NCBI GenBank assembly: GCA_907165065.1
Contig: OU015525.1
Coordinates: 40,964,037-41,028,036 of the forward strand
Source of the DNA: Caprimulgus europaeus
Lineage: Eukaryota; Chordata; Aves; Caprimulgiformes; Caprimulgidae
DNA length: 64,000 bases
Reading direction: 5' to 3'
A model generated the notes under the pieces. That model was not told the DNA's origin. It ran no database searches and worked only from the letters and a program-made list of their open reading frames with translations. Of the stretch, positions 23,229-34,483 are shown piece after piece. Position numbers and translations under genes: made by a program. Within the stretch, counting starts at the first letter, position 1, and each line of letters begins with the position of its first letter.

Positions 23229-24903
23229 CTAAAAAGTGCTTTGGAAATTGGAAAGATTAAATTGTTGTGAAATTTAAAACAAGTACACTGAATGACGTAG
23301 ACAATTCCAGGCTTGTCAATTTGACATTGATCTGAATCAGATAAAGAAAAAGTTAATCTGATAACAAAAAAAAAAAATAAAATGAAAGAGTAGAACAAAT
23401 AATACAAAAATCCAAGGAAAAGGTCTTGTCAGTCTATGTTGACATCACTTTTATAAGTTCAGTAGATACAAGTGAAACTGATGGAATATTATTAGAACTG
23501 TGTAAGGCATTTTAAGAGCTACAGAATGATTACTTGATCAGTAGAACAGTAAAGATTGAAGACATAAAGGCAGAAGGCAATAACATGTCCACACTTGCAC
23601 AACAAAGATCTGCAGAGGCATCCTGAAATGAACCCACAGGTGATGATTGATATTCAGCTGGCAAAATGGGTCAGTGCAGTCTTCCAGTATTTAAACACTG
23701 AAGTATATTGTTGGACCTTCTGTATTTATTATTGTGGTAACTGCTACTGGAAGTTCAAGAAAGAAAGATGTTGATAATGTAGGAGAGCACTGAAAAAAAA
23801 AAAAAATTAGGAATAAATAAGGATATGAAAAGCATGTTTTATGGAAATACATGAGTACTTGATGCAATTGACAAGTACTTCTTCAATTTAGCTTGCAGAT
23901 CAATACACAAATTCATCCTAAGATAGATGACAATAATGAGCAGTAGAGGAAAACTAGCTGGAAGTTTTGGTGAATTTTGTAACACCAGAGTACTTCCTTT
24001 TCAGGGATGGAAATTCTTCTCAGCACTACTGTACAGTTTGATGGTTTGCTGTCTGTAAAAGCTGTGGTCTCCACCCATATTAAACCATGAAGAAAAAGTA
24101 CTTGGAGTGACCTCTGAGAAAAAGGAATGCTCCTTCTCTTACAAGCAGCAAATACAACCTGGGTCAGTTCATGGAAACAGAGATCACAAGTTTTACACAA
24201 AGACTCCATCTCCGCCATAACTCCTATGTCTTAATTCTTTCACATGGGCTCCACATACAAAGAAATAAGGTCTCATGAAGCCATGCTGTGGAAACAATCC
24301 CTATTACTCCTAGATTTTTATTGGATTTTCCTAGCTAATCATTATTTCAAGTCTGCATAGAATAGCTTAGTCTAAAACCTACAGTAGACAATGAGTCTTC
24401 ATTTCAGATCTCTGTGAAATAAGATAGCCATAAACACAAGAGAAATATGTCAAAGTATATTAATGGAACAAAATCCAAGTTGTTTTACACTTCTAACATA
24501 TTTAAACTGATATTTTTTCAAGAGTACTGAAGAGAGGTTTTTTAATAAATTCAGATGAACAAACTTCAGCATTTTCAGTTTTCTTTGTGAGTCTTAAATT
24601 GCACTGTTCTTGATGCAGATGGGTGAAAGAGATGACTTTAAAGTTCTGCCTGCACACTACCAAAACACATGTGAAAGCATGACCTCAAAGCTCTTAGTGA
24701 GATAAAATAGCACCATGATTTGTCAACAAGAATATGTGTACCATTTTATGTAAGAAAGTTAAACAAAGAGAAGAGGAAAGGACAAAAAATATTTTTTTAC
24801 AAATTTAAATTCTTATTTTGTAAAGAGAACTGGGAAAGCTTCATCTTAGTAAAAAATAAGCTGAGATGTTACTTTGAGTACCCTGTGTTTACTTATGTGT
24901 ATA
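23229..24903. other. AT-rich spacer before the solo LTR
   Basis: About 1.7 kb with no recognised repeat or gene. It contains short A-runs (for example A12 near 23369 and A14 near 23792). The longest open frame is 101 codons on the minus strand (23913-24218) without recognisable features. Confidence 0.55.
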
Positions 24904-24909
24904 ACTTAA
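24904..24909 (+). repeat. Target-site duplication, left copy (ACTTAA)
   Basis: The six bases ACTTAA lie immediately before the TG start of the LTR and are repeated exactly after its CA end at 25262-25267. A 6-bp duplication is typical of alpha- and betaretrovirus-like integration. Confidence 0.88.
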
Positions 24910-25123
24910 TGTTGTAAATCATTGAAATGGCTTAGGCCCCTTGGCATAAATCAGAGAGAATTAGCAGAGATCTTCAGCAGGCCTCTTCTCCTTGAGAACT
25001 TTAGACAAAACAATTCTAATCAAGCTGGGAAAGAAGGGAGTATCCTGTTTTTGCCCTTTGAAGTTCAACTGAACAAACACCACCTGTTGTAACGAGGAGA
25101 GAGTTCTCAGGAGAATGAATAAG

Positions 25124-25128
25124 CCAAT
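25124..25128 (+). promoter_or_regulatory. CCAAT box in the solo LTR
   Basis: CCAAT within AAGCCAATCA, 50 bases upstream (start to start) of the TATA box. This is a usual U3 promoter element. Confidence 0.6.
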
Positions 25129-25173
25129 CAGTGTGGATTTATAAGAACGTATGTGGGCTTGGTTAACGGATTG

Positions 25174-25180
25174 TATATAA
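25174..25180 (+). promoter_or_regulatory. TATA box in the solo LTR
   Basis: TATATAA in TTGTATATAAGAGAC. Its position inside the LTR, just upstream of the polyadenylation signal, fits the U3/R border of an avian retroviral LTR. Present activity is unknown. Confidence 0.7.
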
Positions 25181-25197
25181 GAGACATGTGTGTGATC

Positions 25198-25203
25198 AAT
25201 AAA
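25198..25203 (+). terminator. Polyadenylation signal in the solo LTR
   Basis: AATAAA in ATCAATAAATGG, 24 bases after the start of the TATA box. It would direct 3' end formation of retroviral transcripts. Confidence 0.7.
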
Positions 25204-25261
25204 TGGGGAAGTCTGATGATTCTCATATTGAGCGTCCGGATTTTTTCCCCCCGTCGCAACA

Positions 25262-25267
25262 ACTTAA
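25262..25267 (+). repeat. Target-site duplication, right copy (ACTTAA)
   Basis: An exact copy of 24904-24909, directly after the CA end of the LTR. Confidence 0.88.
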
Positions 25268-27831
25268 CCTTACCTTTCAATTAATGTGCAGCATTTTCTT
25301 ATTAGTTCTAGCTGCTTTCAAAGGCTTTACGGTCATACCAGTTTTTAGATTCTAAGTGACAATATACAAAACAGTTGCAATCACATCTTAATTGATAGTA
25401 CTAAAAGGAATATACATGAGTATCTAAAACATGGTCCATGCTTGGACTAATCACATGAATATTGCAGGTGCATATTATTCTGCTTAGGGAAACAGAAAAT
25501 GTCATTACTAATTGTTCATAAAAGGTTTATTTAACTGGAATTTACATTTCTTTAAGTGGCACTTCCAGACAGAGAATGTCTAAGCTCTCATTAAAGTACA
25601 TTTTATTAATAATTAGTTAGTAGATATCAATTAATTTGTCAAAGACAATTTATTTCCCTTCACTCTATCTTTTTTTTTTATAACAGCTTGTCTGCATAAA
25701 CTTGTTTTTTATCTTCTGTTCTGAAAAGTGGTTCTTAGGAAATAGGTAAAGAATAAATTATAAAAAAATACAGTGTATTCACTAATGCCAAACCAGCCTT
25801 GTTAATGCCAGACTGAATAGATAAAATCTAGCATAAATAAATCTATTACCCTGATTTTAGACTCTGTGTGGCCTCAGATTGCCTGAACCAGGACCATACC
25901 TTTCACTATGCATACATTCCTGCTCCAACAAGCACTTGTGCAGCAAACATAAATCAGGGAAAATGAGATCCCATTCTGAATGATTTTCCATCGTAGCATA
26001 ACTGGTAAAGCCAAGGAGGGACAAGGAGATTTATTCCATTAAGAACAACTGCAAATCAGCTTCATGGCAAGAAGTCAGTTTCCCTGACCACAAGAGATCA
26101 TGTTCTTAACTCATTCCTTTGAATCAACATATTTACTTTTCATAATAGCAGAGAACAATCCTGGATTCCTAATATCCATTTATATAACCCGCATTTCAAC
26201 TAGAGACAGATATATTAATTAGTAATCTGGGTATTATTTTTGTTCCTATTTTTTCTGGTGCAGTTAATGTCAGCTGGTGGATGGCCAAACAGCTACTTGA
26301 CATGGCAAAAAAATGCACGGTGCAATTGCTGCCAGGAAGGAAATATTCAAGGTTACCAGCTCACTGAGCCTGCACTGAGATGCTAAAGAATTGTGACCAG
26401 GCAGGGCTGGAGCAGTGTGGGAAATAGTGTCTGCTCACAGGCAAAAAGTACAAGCTGAAAGGGAAGGCAGGAGGTACTCCAGGAGTGGGAAGCTCTGCCT
26501 TATACTTGAAGATATTTGGAGTATATATGGTATCTACATAAAGAACAAAGCTCTGTCTACCCCATGAGGAGTGATTTACCAAGATCGGGATTTCAGTGAA
26601 AAGCTGAAACAGGGGTGATGGTGTGCTGTCTCTTTGGACAGAAAGCAAGAAGCTTAATTGTCTCTGAAGGGTAGAAGCTGCAGGCAAGCCTTGAAAAATG
26701 CCATTAATATGGGTGGACAATTCTTCCAAGATGTTTGTTTGTTTGTAAACATCTTCTCTTGGCATATGTTACTGTGAACTTAGGAAACTTCATAATTAAC
26801 TGGGCTCACATATTATATGATGAATGTACCAAGTCTCCAGAGACTGGAGGGTAAAGGGAAGAAGAAAAAGCGGTGCTGAATGAAAGGGTTTCTAACTAAA
26901 AATAATAGATAAACAGGAACACTGGACACTGGAGACTGGAGCCTTGAACTGAGTAGGTCTCTATCAAAAACTTAGGGAGATGCCTTTGCTGTTGAAAATA
27001 CACAGGCTTACAAGCAAACTCCCTTTCAGCCCATAGTTACCAGGTAAAACATTTTAGAGCACTAACAAGTGAGAGTTGAAGCCTTTGGCAGCTGCAGATG
27101 AAAACATTGCTGGCCCCTGTCCTGGCTGTCTGTCCTGTGCAATGTGCATTGTTAGCACAAGTACGCTATACACTGGAAGCATATAGAGAGATCTCCATCC
27201 TGCTCCATCCCCTCTGCTGCACCGGCTTCAAGGGCTGCTGGAAGAGTGGGGAAGATGGCTGGCATGGCAGTGACTTAGTCACTCCTCACTCCTGAATGAC
27301 ATTGTCCATAGAGGAACACAAGTTTTTTCAATTCCCATGACTAACTTTTTATTCCCTATATCTTTCCTGGACCTTTCTGAGAAGATCAGATTCTAGCTTT
27401 TTTTGAAGCACAAAGTCAGGCTGAGAACTGTAGGTTTTGGTTAGGATGACTGGGAATCTGATGAACTTTGGAAATTGCTTTTAAATTATCATTTACTGTG
27501 ATGCAAGATAGTCTTTGTCTCTCCTTTTCTCTTCTTTCCCACTTATTTTTTAAATACTTGATAATTACCTAAGTGAGGGAATACAAAGTACCAATTTGTG
27601 TTTTTCAGTCTGCCAACATAATAAATATTCAGATGGTCTTATTTTTAATCTTTAACAATAGAAAAACAGATGGCATGAGTTATTTTGTAGTGTCCCATGC
27701 ACTATCAGTATTCTCCAAATGCTCTATACACTAACCTTGACACAAACTCACAGCACAGCAGGAAGGGGAAGGAGAATATCATGGCAGCTGTTTGGTATTT
27801 TTGTTAAAACATAGTGGCCATTTCTGCATGC
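25268..27831. other. AT-rich tract, no gene seen
   Basis: About 2.6 kb. No recognised repeat. The longest open frame (26361-26765, minus strand, 134 codons) lacks any domain I know and lies in a slightly less AT-rich patch. I regard it as chance or unclassified. Confidence 0.55.
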
Positions 27832-28265
27832 ATAGAATCAAACAGAGAAAGACTCATCAAATTGTGTGGGTTGGAAGAAATCCCAAAGGCCACCTCCTCC
27901 ATCCTCCTGCTTAAAGCAGGACCTGTTAGAGCAGGTTGTTCAGGGCCTCATACAATCAAGTCTTGAATATCTCCAAGGATGGAGATGCCACGGATTCTGA
28001 AAATATTTACAATCATCTAATGGGAATTATCATTATTACAGCCTCTGTCTGTTTCCTCTCATCCTGTCACTGTGATCCTCTAAGAAGATACTGGCTCCAT
28101 CTTCTCCACAACCACCCACCACATAGTTGCAACAGCAGTAATATCTCCCCTGAGCCTTCTCTCTTTTAGGCTGACCAAATAAATTTCTTTCAGCCTCTCC
28201 TTGTATGCCATGTGTTCCTGCCTCCCCTCCAACATTGTAGTGGACCTCCACAGCACCTCAGACAT
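27832..28265 (-). mobile_element. CR1 3' fragment, diverged
   Basis: This minus-strand CR1 of an older type starts at its 3' end (GCATAGAATCAAAC, then GTGGGTTGGAAGAAATCCC). The antisense of a typical CR1 3' UTR follows (TTGAATATCTCCAAGGATGG, 27962-27981), then the antisense of the C-terminal ORF2 block (CCCCTGAGCCTTCTCTCTTT near 28147-28166). It ends around 28265 in the QFW/KKD region. Divergence is visibly greater than in the copies at 1270 or 59945. Confidence 0.85.
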
Positions 28266-30329
28266 CCTCCAAGACAAAAATCTTCAGTGTAACTGCTTAA
28301 AAGAACATGCAATTCCCTTACTCAGCTGATCTTGCCCCTGATCACATCACACACCGTCATGCAGCAAATAATACTGAACCCTCATAAATAGAACCCACAT
28401 CTTAACATGACAATTTTTCTCAATATTTACCCTCTACAGACATTTTGGGCCACCTTTTGAGAGCCAGGAACAAGAGAAAATTCATCTAGTTCAGAAGGAA
28501 AAATGTGAGAGAGACAGCATAACTAGAGGAACAAAATCTGCTTGATTCAAGTTATTCTTCTTTCCCAGGAAATGTTTAGACAGCCTTCTCTGTCTCCTCT
28601 CAACCTGATCTCTCTTGTTTTTTTGTGGTTTCCAACTTCTCATACTTCCTGGACCTGAACAGTGACAATTCTGGACATGTGGTGACTCCATCTGCATGGG
28701 AGTTCAGCTGCTACACTTAAATATAGCTCCTTGCTGCATGTAGCTAAACTAATCCTTTATGGTTTGTGCAGAAGACATTAGTTTAATCAACTGGAAGTTC
28801 ATCTAACATGCCTAACAGTGTTCATTGTCTTCCTTAGGGCTGCATCTTGAATGCAGGGGCATGTGGGCTTACAAATACTGAGAAGTGATTTTTGTCATAG
28901 CCAACATGAACCAGAATTACAGCTCGACCAAGGGGTTTCTTTCTTTCTACGCACAGTTCATTTCATAATTGTTGTCTATACAAATGTGATGTGAACTTGG
29001 CCATAATCAACCACAGGCTGTTTTTCATACTTGTTCTCTTGGAAAGTGCAAAACATGTTGTTCTATGTTTGTACGTTTAAGTATAAATTTATTTCAGTTC
29101 AAGGGTGGAATTATTAACTTAAGGGGAAATATGGCTTATACTTTGGATTTTCATTTTGTTTTCTTACCTGTGACTGAACAACTATTGTTTGCTTTTGATA
29201 TAAGTGCTGTCTCATGTCAGTGCATCAGTAATCTTAAATGACTAGACTTGCTGGAGTTTTGCACAAACCATTTAAGGACAGAGGTAGGCATGCAGCATAA
29301 CCCCTGCTCTCGTGATTTCCATTTAAAAAGACACATTGCCTGTAAAGCTGTATTAATTTTCATTCACTTTTCAATCCACTTTAGTAAAAGTATATAGTTT
29401 GAATTTTTTTAACTCATCAGTACAAACAATTCATCCTTGTATTCTTACAAGGCATTTCTGCCACTCATTTCCTCTCTTTGTATTCCATAGTAGCTTTTGT
29501 TTTCTCTGTTGCTTCTCCCTAGCAATTTATTTCATTTATCCTTAAGTGCATCCAAATATTTGATCACAAAACTGAAATAGCAGCTCTACCAATTAGAGGG
29601 AATCAACTTTGATGTGCTTGATTACAGATGAAACAAAAACAAATGTGAGTGCTTACAAGAAAGAATATCAAACAGAAAGATAAACAGCCAAGATAACAGT
29701 CTTTTGATTGTGAAGTTATAACAAATTTAGAGGGAGGAAGAGATCACATCCTATGGAGGCAATGTGAAATAAAATAAATAAATGCAATGAAATGGAACAA
29801 GATTGATAGGCAGAAGAAAGAACTGAAAATAATTAGTATTTAATTCAGGGAAGTTCTTCCTAAAGGAAGTTTAAATAGGGGCCTGATCTATAGTACTAAA
29901 TAATAAAATTATCAGTGACAATGATCATCTGGCAATACATGCTCAGTGTGTGTCAAAATAAATTAGTTGGAAAGTAGGATTTGGAAGTAAAGATTTAGAT
30001 TGATAGTAAAATTTTGCAATAAATCAATGGATAATTTTGAAAAGATTTAATTTAATTTAATTTCCTTTTCTATGAAATCCTTTGATAATGTTGCAAAATA
30101 AAGAAATAAAAAATACATTTCTTGCATATTTTGAAAAGCAAAATAGACCCATAGTAATTTCTTATCCTCAGTGTGTTGCATGCAGGGCCCAATCCCAATG
30201 TTGTTTGATGTTTTAGGCTATATCTCCATGGATTTTAATGGTAATGGGATTCCTAACATCCCTTGAGCAGGTATTCCCAGTCTGGGGCATGTGTTGCCAG
30301 AGGGATAGGGAGATTGTTCGTTTCCTTTT
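28266..30329. other. AT-rich tract, no gene seen
   Basis: About 2 kb with no recognised gene or repeat. Open frames are at most about 70 codons. It includes a short tandem TTTAATTTAATTTAATTT run near 30046-30063. Confidence 0.55.
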
Positions 30330-30905
30330 TGTCATGGTTTTAACCCATACAGCAGGCAACCACAATGCAATTGCTTGCTCACTCTCCCCTCTCTGGGGAA
30401 TGAAAGAGAGAATCACAAGGGTAAAAATTATAAAACTCATAGATTGACATAAAAGCATTTTAATAATGGAAATAAAATTAAAATTAAAATAATAATTATA
30501 GTAATAGTAATAATGGAGTACACAAATGAGGGATGCACAATGCAATTGCCCATCACCCACCAATCAATGCCCAGCCTGTTCCTGACTAGCAATCTTAGAA
30601 AAGAGAAATCCTGAGAGAGAGAACTTCTCAGCTAACCCTCATTTATAAACTGAACATGATGTTATATGACATGGAATATCCCATTGGCCAATTTCGATCC
30701 ATTTGTTTTGCTATGATTTCCCTCCATCTTCTACACCTGCACCCTAGCAAAACATGGGAAGCTGGAAAATCCTTGATTTCTTAGCAATGATTAAAAACAT
30801 TGGTATATTAACATTCTTCTTATACCAAATCTCATACCAAATCCAAAACACCATGCTATTCTAGCTACTAAGAAAATCAGCTCTATCCTAGCCAAAATCA
30901 GGACA
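30330..30905 (-). mobile_element. ERVL-type solo LTR
   Basis: A complete LTR of 576 bases on the minus strand. On the plus strand it starts TGTCATGGTTTTAACCC and ends GCCAAAATCAGGACA. This matches, as I recall it, the common avian ERVL LTR whose sense strand begins TGTCCTGGTTTTGGC and ends with GGTTAAACCA. In the minus sense there is a TATA-like box (plus-strand TTTATAAAC, about 30642-30650) and, nearer the 3' end, an AT-rich microsatellite-like stretch (about 30464-30515) with an ATTAAA signal, both usual for this family. The right flank is GTTTC. The same 5 bases occur at 30320-30324 but are separated from the TG end by CTTTT, so the duplication is imperfectly placed. No internal retroviral sequence adjoins it. 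Confidence 0.82.
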
Positions 30906-33019
30906 GTTTCTAGTATTTCTAACACAGGTGATATCACAGGAACAAAACAGAAGAATTGCTGCTCAAGTGCCCTTGTTGAGTCCTTGTTACTTGTGCACCA
31001 AAGCTAATCTGATGCATAAAGTAAATTCAAAGAATGAAAGAAAGGTTAAAAGTTGAAGTGTGAAATAATAAGAGATTCATGTATAAATAGATAGAAAAAG
31101 TGAGGACTGTTTAATCTAGGGAGGGGAGGGAGAGCAACAGAGTCATCCAGATTTGTGGTAAGGAAAGAAGGCTTCTTCATGACCAAGGGTCTTTGTCATA
31201 TTCACAGCACAACCCATTAAAATTCACTGGAAAAGTACATCCTATTTAGTGCATTCACACATCTTCACAGGAGTCAGAAATATTCTTCTTCATTTGTAAC
31301 AATAAATAAATTGTCCAAATGTTCATTTAACGCCAAACAGAATTCATCTGATCTTGAAAACTAAACAGTTCTGGATGCAGTTTTTGGCCAGGAGATTTCC
31401 CAGATGCCGTAAGCACAGGCCATGAATTGTGGCTGAATGCTTGGTAAATGCCAGACCACAGAAATTAAATGAGTGGAAAGACTTCTTTTGGCGCAATCAC
31501 AGCTGCTGATTTGACAGATGGGAATACTTTGGTTTTACTGGGACCTTGTGACATATTCAATTCTGACAACTGCCAGAGGCAGAACTCAGTGATCTGACCC
31601 AGGCTGTCAACTTCTAGTCTTTTATGACACCATTGGGTGAAAAATGGGACATGTGAGCAAAGTACAGGCACATTGGAAGGGAAAATTCAAGGCAAACCAA
31701 TTAGTGACATTATTTGAATTTCTGACTTTTAATGCCTTGATATTAAGTATTTTAAAATCACAATCTTTTTATAATGCTTAAAAATATATGTCTCATCTGA
31801 CACCTCAGATCTTCATTTCCCAAGCTGTGAATTTGTCATGTACTTTGTGGTCATAGTGAGGATTCACAGCTTTTGGGCAGAGACTAATTTGTTTCATGTT
31901 GGTATAAACCAGGAAACATTTGTTCGATGTCAGCAGAATGACATCAAGGCAACCTGCATGACTGGAACCAGATCCTTCATCTCTAAAGGATTTTTTGACT
32001 TGATGATGATAACCAAAGATATACTCAGATTTCCAGAATTTTTTTATAAACAACTATCAAATTATTTAAAAGCAGAATCTAGAAGCTGAGATTAACAAAT
32101 TATCTCTATCCGTGTTTTATTGCACAGCAGATAAATATTTTAATGACAGCCTTTAAAAATGTGAATCCTTTTATGCAGTTAAAGAACATTCACGTTACCC
32201 ACCATAATGGAGAACATTACAAATTAAAATCACTCTGGTTGTATGGCTTTTATAGTACTTTATTTCTTTCAAATGTTACACAGACATTGTTCTACAGAGG
32301 TACAGGTCACTGCTAGACAAACACTGCAGAAGTGTCTATGACTCTCTCTTCCACCCACTCCTCACTGACCCCGCTCACCCAGCTGCTGGCTGCTGCTCCC
32401 TCAGTTCACCCAGATGGACAGATTTTGTAATATTCCTCTAAGGGATTTTTTTAAGACTGGAAGAGCTTCTTCAAAAAGCACCCAGGTGTACCACTGGTAA
32501 AGCAATTGACTTCACATTGAAGCTCATAAAGAGTGCTCATCTACCTCCTCTTTCTGGCTGATATGAGGGTGGAAACTTTTTGGCTATAAACAGGAGATGG
32601 ATTATCTTAAATTTCATGTACCATTTTCATCTCAGTGATTTGACCTCATTGAAGTCTTTCCCCCAGACCAGAAAATTGAAACAAGCTTATTTTGCCCAAG
32701 ACATCAAGACAAATGCTAGAAATGCAGCTATCTGTACTATTTCTCGTATTTCCTATCTACAAGACTGCAGCATTTCATGTCTTCCATTAAATGTTGCAAA
32801 ACAAAAGTAAGAATGAACCCTTTATGCCAGGTTAATTGTTGGCCCTTGGATTTGAACGAACAGCAAAAGGTCAGCAATGTGTCACCTCACTTCCAGTTAG
32901 GTGGTTTTGGAGATCTGTATCTTCATACTTGTCCTTTAGGGATAGATTCACAAGCATTAGGAACAGTCTACAAAAATTGACTTCTTTGTTTTTCAGGCTT
33001 TTATGAAACTTCCTCTCTA
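30906..33019. other. AT-rich tract with a tRNA-like fossil
   Basis: About 2.1 kb without a gene. Open frames up to 83 codons overlap on both strands near 31805-32089 with no recognisable features. A tRNA-like stretch at 32486-32526 is listed separately. Confidence 0.55.
32486..32526 (+). pseudogene. Possible tRNA-derived fossil (Cys-like 5' half)
   Basis: The sequence GTGTACCACTGGTAAAGCA followed by ATTGACTTCACATTGAAG resembles the D-arm and anticodon arm of vertebrate tRNA-Cys (A-box region TAGCTCAGTGGTAGAGCA, anticodon arm TTTGACTGCAGATCAAG). The T-arm and acceptor 3' half are not recognisable, and the loop does not keep the GCA anticodon. It could be a decayed tRNA pseudogene, a tRNA-derived SINE piece or chance. 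Confidence 0.35.
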
Positions 33020-33115
33020 GAAAGTCTGTTCCAGTGTTAGACCACCCTCTCAGTAAAGAAATGTTTCCTAATCTCCAGTCCAAGCCTGTCCTGGTGCAGC
33101 TTTGAAGCATTGCCA
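33020..33115 (-). mobile_element. Short internal CR1 3'-region scrap
   Basis: About 95 bases matching the antisense CR1 3' region: CTGTTCCAGTGTTAGACCAC, then CAGTAAAGAAATGTTTCC and TAATCTCCAGTCCAAGCC. The same segment is seen at about 21970-22030 in the nested CR1. Both ends are missing, including the tail, so this is an old eroded or rearranged copy. Confidence 0.72.
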
Positions 33116-34447
33116 CACATATGAATGTGTGCATGTGTGTAAAAAAAAGAGACACAGATTCTTCTTTATAATTATTATATACAAAACTATTCCTCCACTG
33201 ACTGAGCTGAAAAATATAAATCTTTCCAGAGTATTTATCCGAAAAGAAGTTACTATGTAAAACATCTTCCTAAAGCGGAAGAACAGATTCCCTCTGTACT
33301 TCACTTCGAAAGATAGTCCCTTCCTCTGATATTTATTTCAATTCCATCATATGTGGAAATTATTACTTGGAATAGTATTAATGATAGTTGCATCACTCCA
33401 ATAATAACTGTTTTTCCATTGGCTTGTTTTGTTTTGTTGGGTTTTTTTTAATCTATAACCCAATCATCTGTATAATATAAGAACATCATGTATCAACCAC
33501 TTCTGGTGGAAGGGGATTAAGTCCCATATTCTGCACATATAACAATATCTTGTCCTATCCTATATTCTGTCATACTCCTCTTTCTATACTGCTTATAATT
33601 TTCTCTCTCATTCTTTCCCTCAAGGCAAAGCTGAGATTAAAGTCCTCTATGATTTAAGACCCAGAATCCTAGTTTGTTTGAGAAGATTAAAAGCACCAAG
33701 TGGGTAATGCCTCTCTGATAATTTTACCACAGATTTACCAAATTTTAAGCCACAGTAGGAAGTCATGAAAGCCACAGCACAGAGCAGCAAAGAGTTTACC
33801 CCATGTGTATTCCTCAGGCAGCATTTTGCATCTACTCCCAACTTCATATTATTGGCTGCAGGAGCATTTACAACCAGGTGTTAATTTTACCTAATAACCT
33901 AGGGGACAGTGAAAGCATATATCCAATCCAATTAAAATCCATATTTTGATAAGGCTGCTGTTAAGGTTTGCATAATGAAGCTGTATTCTAAGTTTCAAAC
34001 CAGAATGTTAATGCTCCTTTTGCACTGTTTTGAGGTAGCCAACAGATTGTATTGCCAAGCAAAGTCTGCACACAAACGGGCAGCATAGCTCTGAGTGTGA
34101 TGACTGGGTCCCTGGGTGACTACAGTTTTATTCTTCATGCAGACATCTGTGCTTTTATTGATATTTGCATGAGAAGGAGTCATCAAAGTGTGAGAATGTG
34201 AGACCTATTCATAAAGGCTATCCTGTAGAGCTCTAGGGCCCAAACATCACCTTTTTAAGATAGCTCAACATATAGCAACAAGGTTGTGACTAAGGGGTTA
34301 AGAAAGCAGTCTTGTTTTATGTGCAAAGCTGTTCAAAGTGAAGGCATAATGGAGGAAAAAATGCAGTTAGACAGACATGGTGAGAAAGTGATTGCCTATG
34401 TCACATCACAGCACCTTACAGCAACATCAGACATGCAACAATCTAGG

Positions 34448-34483
34448 AAAAACAAAACAAAACAAAACAAAACAAAACAAAAC
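34448..34483 (+). repeat. (AAAAC)n microsatellite
   Basis: About seven perfect units of AAAAC, followed by an imperfect AACCCAAAAC. It lies in otherwise unique sequence. Confidence 0.9.

Larger units (their letters stand above)
24910..25261 (+). mobile_element. Solo LTR of an endogenous retrovirus
   Basis: This 352-base LTR starts TGTTG and ends CAACA (5-bp perfect terminal inverted repeat) and is flanked by the 6-bp duplication ACTTAA. In plus-strand order it has a CCAAT box (25124-25128), a TATA box (25174-25180) and a polyadenylation signal AATAAA (25198-25203). The TATA box and AATAAA are only 24 bases apart (start to start), the compact arrangement known from avian alpharetrovirus LTRs. 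No gag, pol or env sequence lies on either side. The provirus has therefore been removed by recombination between its two LTRs, leaving one. I infer an alpharetrovirus- or ERVK-like family; the exact family is unknown. Confidence 0.87.

Noticed and set aside
26361-26765. 134-codon open frame on the minus strand
   Set aside because: No similarity to any protein I know, and nothing around it supports a gene.
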